Of a stretch of DNA of 64,000 bases, positions 62,201 to 64,000 are shown in pieces. Location: NCBI RefSeq assembly GCF_040802235.1, contig NC_133157.1:36856501-36920500 (forward strand), given 5' to 3'. The position numbers and the translations under genes were made by a program. Under the pieces are notes generated by a model that saw only the letters and a list, made by a program, of their open reading frames with translations, did no database searches and was not told the DNA's origin. The DNA comes from Manis javanica. Taxonomy: Eukaryota > Chordata > Mammalia > Pholidota > Manidae. How positions within the stretch are numbered: the stretch's first letter is position 1; each line of letters begins with the position of its first letter.

Positions 62201-63727
62201 CAAAATATATAAAGAACTTACATGCCTCAACACCCAAAAAGCAAATAACCCGATTAACAAATGGGCAAAGGATATGAAGAGACAGCTCTCTAAAGAAGAA
62301 ATTCAGATGGCCAACAGACACATGAAAAGATGCTCCACATCACTAATCATCAGGGAAATGCAAATTAAAACCACAATGAGATATCACCTCACACCAGTAA
62401 GGATGGCCAGCATTGAAAAGACTAAGAACAACAAATGCTGGCGAGGATATGGAGAAAGGGGAACCCTCCTACACTGCTGGTGGGAATGTAAGCTAGTTCA
62501 GCCATTGTGGAAAGCAATATGGAGGTTCCTCAAAAAACTCATAATAGAAATACCATTTGACCCTGGAATCCCACTCCTTGGACTATACCCAAAGAATACA
62601 ACTTCTCAGATTCAAAAAGACATATGCACCTGTATGTTTATCACAGTACCTTTTACAATAGCCAAGATATGGAAGCAATCTAAGTGTCCATCTGTAGATG
62701 AATGGATAAAGAAGATGTGGTACATATATACAACGGAATACTATTCAGCCATAAGAAAGAAACAAATTCTACTATTTGCAACAACATGGATGGAGCTGGA
62801 GGACATTATCCTCAGTGAAATAAGCTAGGCAGAGAAAGATAAATGCCAAATGATTTCCCTCATTTGTGGAGTATAACAATGAAGCAAAACTGAAGGAACA
62901 AAATGGCAGCAGACTGAGAGACTCCAAGAATGTACTAGTGGTTATCAAAGGGGAGGGGTGTGGGATGGCAGGTGGGGAGGGAGGGAGAAGGGGACTGAGG
63001 GCTATTATGTTTAGTACACATGGTGTGGGGGATCACAGGGAGAACTGTGTAGCACAGAGAAGGGACATAGTGGATCTCTGCACTGATGGACAGTGACTGC
63101 ATTGGGTATGGGTGGGGACTTGATAATATGGGTAAATGTAGTAACCACATTGTTTTTTCATGTGAAACCTTCGTAAGAGTGTGTATCAATCATACCTTAA
63201 TAAAAAATTAAAAAAAAAAGAATGATAGCAGAATAGACTCAAAATGCTACCTATTGTAAGCTTCCACGTATGTGACATTCTGGAAAAGGCAAACCACTGA
63301 GTCAGACATCAGATCACTGGTTGTCAAGGCCTGGAGGTTGGTAGAGACCAACTATAGGGAGGCATGAAGGAATATTTGAGGGTGAGTAAATATACTACAT
63401 CTTGACTGGTGGTGGTTACATGAGCATAAGAATGTTTTTGTCAAACTTGTAGACCTGTACACTAAGAAGGGTAAATTCAATTTTATGCAAAGTAGTCCCT
63501 AAAAAAAAAAAAGAAAAACAGTGACAGTAGCAAACTTCAGCTTCTTGGAGTATATTTACTTTGAGAAACAAAAAAGACTAACAACTCAAAGTAATTCAAT
63601 TATAAATCTCTGGCTGGAACAATGAACACTTGAGAGAGAAAACTTACCTCATGCTTGCCCATGCACCATTTCTGAGTTAGGAAAGTACAAGGGGGACACT
63701 TCTCTTCACTATGACAAGAATGATATA
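41198..63727 (-). CDS. NFX1: NFX1, C-terminal part (last ten coding exons)
   Basis: Nuclear zinc-finger protein that binds the X-box of MHC class II genes; isoforms also regulate hTERT, and an N-terminal region (outside the window) has a RING-like domain. The - strand CDS joins, in gene order, 63648-63727, 54172-54402, 53272-53345, 51957-52058, 51351-51392, 45473-45571, 44803-44869, 43619-43764, 42833-42937 and 41198-41270. The 1019 nt give about 338 residues with all phases consistent and no stop. Visible: the last NF-X1 Cys/His fingers (first three exons), a charged helical linker, the R3H domain ('[20 protein letters not shown]') and the acidic end Asp-Tyr-Phe-Asp-Val-Gln-Asp. The human protein is about 1120 residues, so roughly 780 N-terminal residues lie right of the window. 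It converges on AQP7. Confidence 0.95.
41340..41510 (+). repeat. Old L1 3' end in last NFX1 intron
   Basis: 'gggtttgctatattaatactgttcttgctactc' followed by 'actttccacaataaaattttgtacaaaaataaag' is an old LINE 3' terminus. Confidence 0.55.
42060..42399. mobile_element. Tigger/pogo-type DNA transposon fossil
   Basis: A 340-bp non-autonomous element whose start 'cagttgacccttggacaatg' is mirrored by the end 'gatgttcaagagtcaacta' (terminal inverted repeats). The core has 'catgttatatgtattatatactgtattctt'. TA lies at the left flank, as expected for TA-targeting Tigger elements. Confidence 0.8.
42833..42937 (-). CDS. NFX1: NFX1 exon: after R3H, proline-rich
   Basis: The 105-nt exon encodes '[19 protein letters not shown]' and a Pro/His-rich stretch '[15 protein letters not shown]'. 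Acceptor is 'attttatcag' and donor is GTAAGG. The neighbouring antisense frame in this region is a shadow. Confidence 0.94.
43619..43764 (-). CDS. NFX1: NFX1 exon: R3H domain core
   Basis: The 146-nt exon carries the R3H signature (Arg-x3-His in '[17 protein letters not shown]') followed by 'YDSEPKRN', the single-stranded nucleic acid binding fold. Acceptor is 'ccctcaatacag' and donor GTGGGT splits an Arg codon. Confidence 0.95.
43965..44760. other. Unassigned NFX1 intron sequence
   Basis: No recognised repeat or RNA gene; AT-moderate intronic sequence with short homopolymers. Confidence 0.4.
44803..44869 (-). CDS. NFX1: NFX1 exon: helix entering R3H
   Basis: The 67-nt exon encodes '[20 protein letters not shown]' then Asn-Lys, a charged helix at the start of the R3H region. 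Acceptor is 'tctcatttcag'. The donor reads GTTGAA, which matches consensus only at GT. It is retained because the peptide and phase join perfectly to the next exon. Confidence 0.88.
45473..45571 (-). CDS. NFX1: NFX1 exon: linker before R3H
   Basis: The 99-nt exon encodes '[16 protein letters not shown]' and a Ser-rich '[14 protein letters not shown]' stretch. Acceptor is 'cttaatttcag' and donor is GTATGT. Confidence 0.93.
46110..46455 (-). repeat. Possible very old LINE fragment
   Basis: Text such as 'cataactattactacagttttcac', 'gttactgggttaaatggtatcaac' and 'ctcatggcatctcatcaacactc' resembles the reverse complement of a decayed L1 ORF2 end. No boundaries visible. Confidence 0.35.
46567..46881 (+). 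mobile_element. 5'-truncated older L1, TSD-flanked
   Basis: A 315-bp L1 3' UTR ('cagtagactcatagacaatgagaagtgac' to 'cacttcaataaaatttaaa') is flanked by a 10-bp direct repeat AATCTGGTTT at 46557-46566 and 46882-46891. Confidence 0.85.
47021..47590 (-). mobile_element. Young 5'-truncated L1, TSD-flanked
   Basis: This 570-bp L1 3' end lies in reverse orientation (sense to NFX1). It is flanked by a perfect 15-bp duplication GTCTGCCAGTTTTTT at 47006-47020 and 47591-47605. Its sequence is nearly the exact reverse complement of 62600-63200 in the large L1, so both come from one recently active subfamily. Confidence 0.95.
47790..48055 (-). repeat. MIR SINE, reverse
   Basis: 'tactgagcatctatgtgtgctgctttgtaccaagaac', 'atcctcacaactctgggtggtagatactattattg', 'cccaaggtcacatagctaagtg', then 'gactctagagctctggctctaactactat'. 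Confidence 0.85.
48446..48914 (-). mobile_element. Tigger-type DNA transposon fossil
   Basis: A 470-bp element with inverted ends ('cagatcttcctcaatttatgatgg' and 'cattataagtcaggaactgtctg'). Internal words include 'catgtaatttgttgaatactgtactg' and 'ggttgtatgggtac'. Non-autonomous; orientation inferred from the family order. Confidence 0.78.
49100..51050 (+). mobile_element. Old L1, ORF2 C-terminal half and 3' UTR
   Basis: Decayed L1 of about 1.95 kb in the intron between 45571 and 51351. It starts at the ORF2 'caacattgtactagaggccctagc' point, passes 'tttatgccagcaataagcatttag', 'gctacattaaaattagaaccttctg' and 'caatagacatgaaaaggtgctcaac', and ends with an AT-rich 3' UTR. Fragmentary frames (89, 91 and 65 codons) are ORF2 remnants. 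It is clearly older than the L1s at 47021 and 58700. Confidence 0.85.
51351..51392 (-). CDS. NFX1: NFX1 microexon-sized exon
   Basis: The 42-nt exon encodes '[13 protein letters not shown]', an acidic/basic Cys-containing linker that precedes the R3H region. Acceptor is 'gtttctcaag' and donor GTAAGT is good. The reading frame across both junctions is preserved. Confidence 0.9.
51957..52058 (-). CDS. NFX1: NFX1 exon: post-finger linker
   Basis: The 102-nt exon encodes '[20 protein letters not shown]' and then '[13 protein letters not shown]'. It is strongly conserved in the family but is not a named domain. Acceptor is 'aaacttcag' and donor is GTAATT. Confidence 0.93.
52059..53271. other. Unassigned NFX1 intron sequence
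   Basis: A short MIR-like scrap ('ccaggctgatgcctggcactcagcagg', about 52296-52322) is visible; otherwise nothing is recognised. Confidence 0.4.
53272..53345 (-). CDS. NFX1: NFX1 exon: end of Cys-rich region
   Basis: The 74-nt exon encodes '[20 protein letters not shown]' and then Ser-Thr-Tyr-Gln. Acceptor is 'ctgatttcag'. The donor is GTTAAT, weak at positions +3 and +5. Confidence 0.92.
53688..53727 (+). other. G-run cluster, possible G-quadruplex
   Basis: Successive G tracts (ggatggggtggggtggg, then gggtggggggg) meet the simple four-run G-quadruplex pattern. This strand is antisense to NFX1, so any structure would form in DNA or in an antisense RNA, not in the NFX1 transcript. Confidence 0.5.
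54172..54402 (-). CDS. NFX1: NFX1 exon: two NF-X1 zinc fingers
   Basis: This 231-nt, 77-codon exon has phase 0 at both ends. It shows '[15 protein letters not shown]' and '[20 protein letters not shown]', both with the CxxHxC/C-x3-C spacing of NF-X1 fingers. Acceptor is 'ctgtctcctag' and donor is GTATTT. Being symmetric, it could be skipped without a frameshift, which would remove two fingers. Confidence 0.95.
54403..55427. other. Unassigned NFX1 intron sequence
   Basis: Left part of the large intron between the 54402 and 63648 exon edges. No repeat family recognised apart from a short C/A run near 54920. Confidence 0.4.
55432..57096 (+). mobile_element. Solo LTR A (ERV1-like), split by an L1
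   Basis: An LTR beginning TGTTAGGCAGG and ending CCCCCAACA is flanked by a 4-bp duplication GTTC (55428-55431 and 57097-57100). AATAAA is at 56997-57002, followed by a GC-rich R/U5 'tttgtcgcggcggggacaagg'. The LTR itself is about 827 bp; an L1 at 55639-56458 interrupts it. It carries two tandem units of about 74 bp (starting near 56860 and 56934) upstream of the poly(A) signal. No viral genes are present. It is antisense to NFX1. Class I is inferred from the 4-bp target site; the family name is unknown. Confidence 0.92.
55639..56458 (-). mobile_element. L1 inserted in LTR A, 3' end duplicated
   Basis: An L1 3' region in reverse orientation, flanked by an 18-bp duplication AGGCCCAGTTTATTTTTT at 55621-55638 and 56459-56476. 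Two successive copies of the same L1 3' terminus are seen, each starting at an 'atcattaatctayaattacatgagg' word (about 55650 and 55857). Either a second 3' end was captured or the 3' UTR was duplicated. The L1 body continues to about 56450 with the end of ORF2. Confidence 0.9.
57101..57554. other. Spacer between the two solo LTRs
   Basis: About 450 bp of ordinary-looking intron, not proviral sequence. It includes an 'aataaatatttgttgaatgaa' word (57156-57176) that resembles an L2 3' end. Confidence 0.5.
57559..58349 (+). mobile_element. Solo LTR B, same family as LTR A
   Basis: A 791-bp LTR with TGTTAGGCAGG and CCCCCAACA ends is flanked by its own 4-bp duplication GCTT (57555-57558 and 58350-58353). 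AATAAA is at 58250-58255. It has three tandem units of about 80 bp (starts near 58026, 58107 and 58186), against two in LTR A. It lacks the segment that in LTR A lies between two CAGGCCCAG words (55620-55628 and 56556-56564). No viral genes; antisense to NFX1. Confidence 0.92.
59460..59651 (+). pseudogene. L1 ORF1 N-terminal remnant
   Basis: This 63-codon frame is rich in Glu, Lys and Leu heptads, the coiled coil of L1 ORF1p, and stops early. Further decayed ORF1 sequence continues out of frame to about 59750 ('gggataccagaagaagaag'), where the internal deletion begins. Confidence 0.85.
59767..62828 (+). pseudogene. L1 ORF2 remnant (reverse transcriptase, no endonuclease)
   Basis: Broken ORF2 in four open pieces. 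The longest (60257-61399, 380 codons) holds the reverse transcriptase fingers and palm with '[14 protein letters not shown]', '[13 protein letters not shown]' and '[12 protein letters not shown]'. Later pieces carry the C-terminal Cys-rich region ('[18 protein letters not shown]'). The apurinic endonuclease domain is absent and the frame is broken at least three times, so no active enzyme can be made. Confidence 0.93.
63236..63520 (+). repeat. Older L1 3' end interrupted by the young L1
   Basis: 'gactcaaaatgctacctattgtaagcttccacg...gtagtccctaaaaaaaaaaaag' is an old L1 3' UTR. Its left part lies before the TSD at 58682, so the 4.5-kb L1 may have landed in or next to this fossil. Confidence 0.6.
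63648..63727 (-). CDS. NFX1: NFX1 exon: NF-X1 finger segment
   Basis: The 80-nt exon encodes '[18 protein letters not shown]' and 'MGKHE', part of an NF-X1-type Cys-rich finger. Acceptor (- strand) is 'tttttctatag' and donor is GTAAGT. The upstream exon lies outside the window. A large intron with ERV and L1 insertions separates it from the next exon. Confidence 0.92.
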
Positions 63728-63859
63728 CTATAGAAAAAGAAAGGTAAAACTGGGATTAATGTTTAAATAAAGCCGCATAAGCTATTATACATGTTCTAAC
63801 AGCATATGAAGTGGAACTTCTAAATTTAGGAGCTGGGAGTACCTTTTAAAATGTAAAGT

Positions 63860-64000
63860 AAAAATGGTGTGTCGGGGATCATAGGGAAGACAGTGTAGCA
63901 CAGAGAAGGCAAACAGTGACTCTGTGGCATCTTACTACACTGATGGACAGTGACTTCAATGGGGTGTGGGGGGGAACTCGATAATATGTGTGAATGCAGT
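63860..64000 (+). mobile_element. L1 3' end, cut by window edge
   Basis: The 'gggatcatagggaagacagtgtagcacagagaaggc...ctgatggacagtgacttcaatgggg' L1 3' UTR runs off the right edge, in the intron upstream of the 63648-63727 exon. Confidence 0.85.

Larger units (their letters stand above)
58700..63217 (+). mobile_element. L1 retrotransposon, internally deleted, TSD-flanked
   Basis: A 4.5-kb L1 is flanked by an 18-bp duplication AAGAATGATAGCAGAATA (58682-58699 and 63218-63235). It keeps a 5' UTR start ('aagatggtggcgtgagagg'), an ORF1 coiled-coil remnant (59460-59651), ORF2 pieces (59767-60033, 60257-61399, 61494-62048, 62109-62828) and the 3' UTR with A tail. ORF1's C-terminal two thirds and the ORF2 endonuclease domain are missing. 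The join is at about 59745-59755, just before the Ser-Asp-His motif that ends the endonuclease. The reverse-transcriptase FADD motif remains (61151-61162). Stops and frameshifts (about 60033, 61320, 62046) make it immobile. It lies antisense in an NFX1 intron. Confidence 0.95.

Noticed and set aside
1-64000. CRISPR arrays, operons, tRNA or rRNA genes
   Set aside because: No regularly spaced palindromic repeats, tRNA cloverleaf or rRNA sequence was seen. The window is a mammalian nuclear locus.

Overview
This is a vertebrate, clearly placental-mammal, autosomal window. It has intron-split genes with GT/AG junctions, MIR and L2 fossils throughout, old hAT and Tigger DNA transposons, ERV solo LTRs and L1 retrotransposons of several ages. 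I see no Alu, B1/B2, carnivore tRNA-Lys, ruminant or other young SINE anywhere in the 64 kb. A non-primate, non-rodent lineage with little recent SINE activity but active L1 is suggested. A pangolin-like laurasiatherian is one candidate, but this is a low-confidence inference.

Two protein genes are supported, and they converge tail to tail. AQP7 (aquaglyceroporin) runs on the + strand. Its recognisable coding exons are 21601-21718, 28182-28305, 28670-28807, 29018-29136, 29317-29534 and 29901-30183, with an AATAAA at 30212. They encode about 326 residues from the ATG at 21620, with the NAA and NPS pore motifs and the Phe/Gly/Tyr/Arg filter intact. NFX1 (NF-X1 zinc finger and R3H transcriptional regulator) runs on the - strand. 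The window holds its last ten coding exons, from 63727 down to the stop at 41198-41200. These give about 338 C-terminal residues with the last NF-X1 fingers, the R3H domain and the conserved acidic C-terminus. The NFX1-AQP7 neighbourhood matches the known mammalian order (human 9p13), inverted as presented here.

Layout: 1-21.6 kb is intergenic sequence upstream of AQP7, dominated by old L2/MIR copies, with one solo LTR (8470-9257) and a compound microsatellite (11770-11851). 21.6-30.2 kb is AQP7, with a 6.5 kb first intron full of L2, MIR and hAT fossils. 30.2-41.2 kb is the intergenic gap plus the NFX1 3' UTR. 41.2-64 kb is NFX1, whose introns have collected the young insertions: a 570 bp L1 (47021-47590), two same-family solo LTRs 462 bp apart (one split by an L1), and a 4.5 kb internally deleted L1 (58700-63217). 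Many of these are delimited exactly by target-site duplications.

I found no undescribed biological system. The value lies in two intact conserved genes and a well-resolved insertion history. Not found: the AQP7 promoter and 5' untranslated exon(s), any third gene, or any RNA gene.
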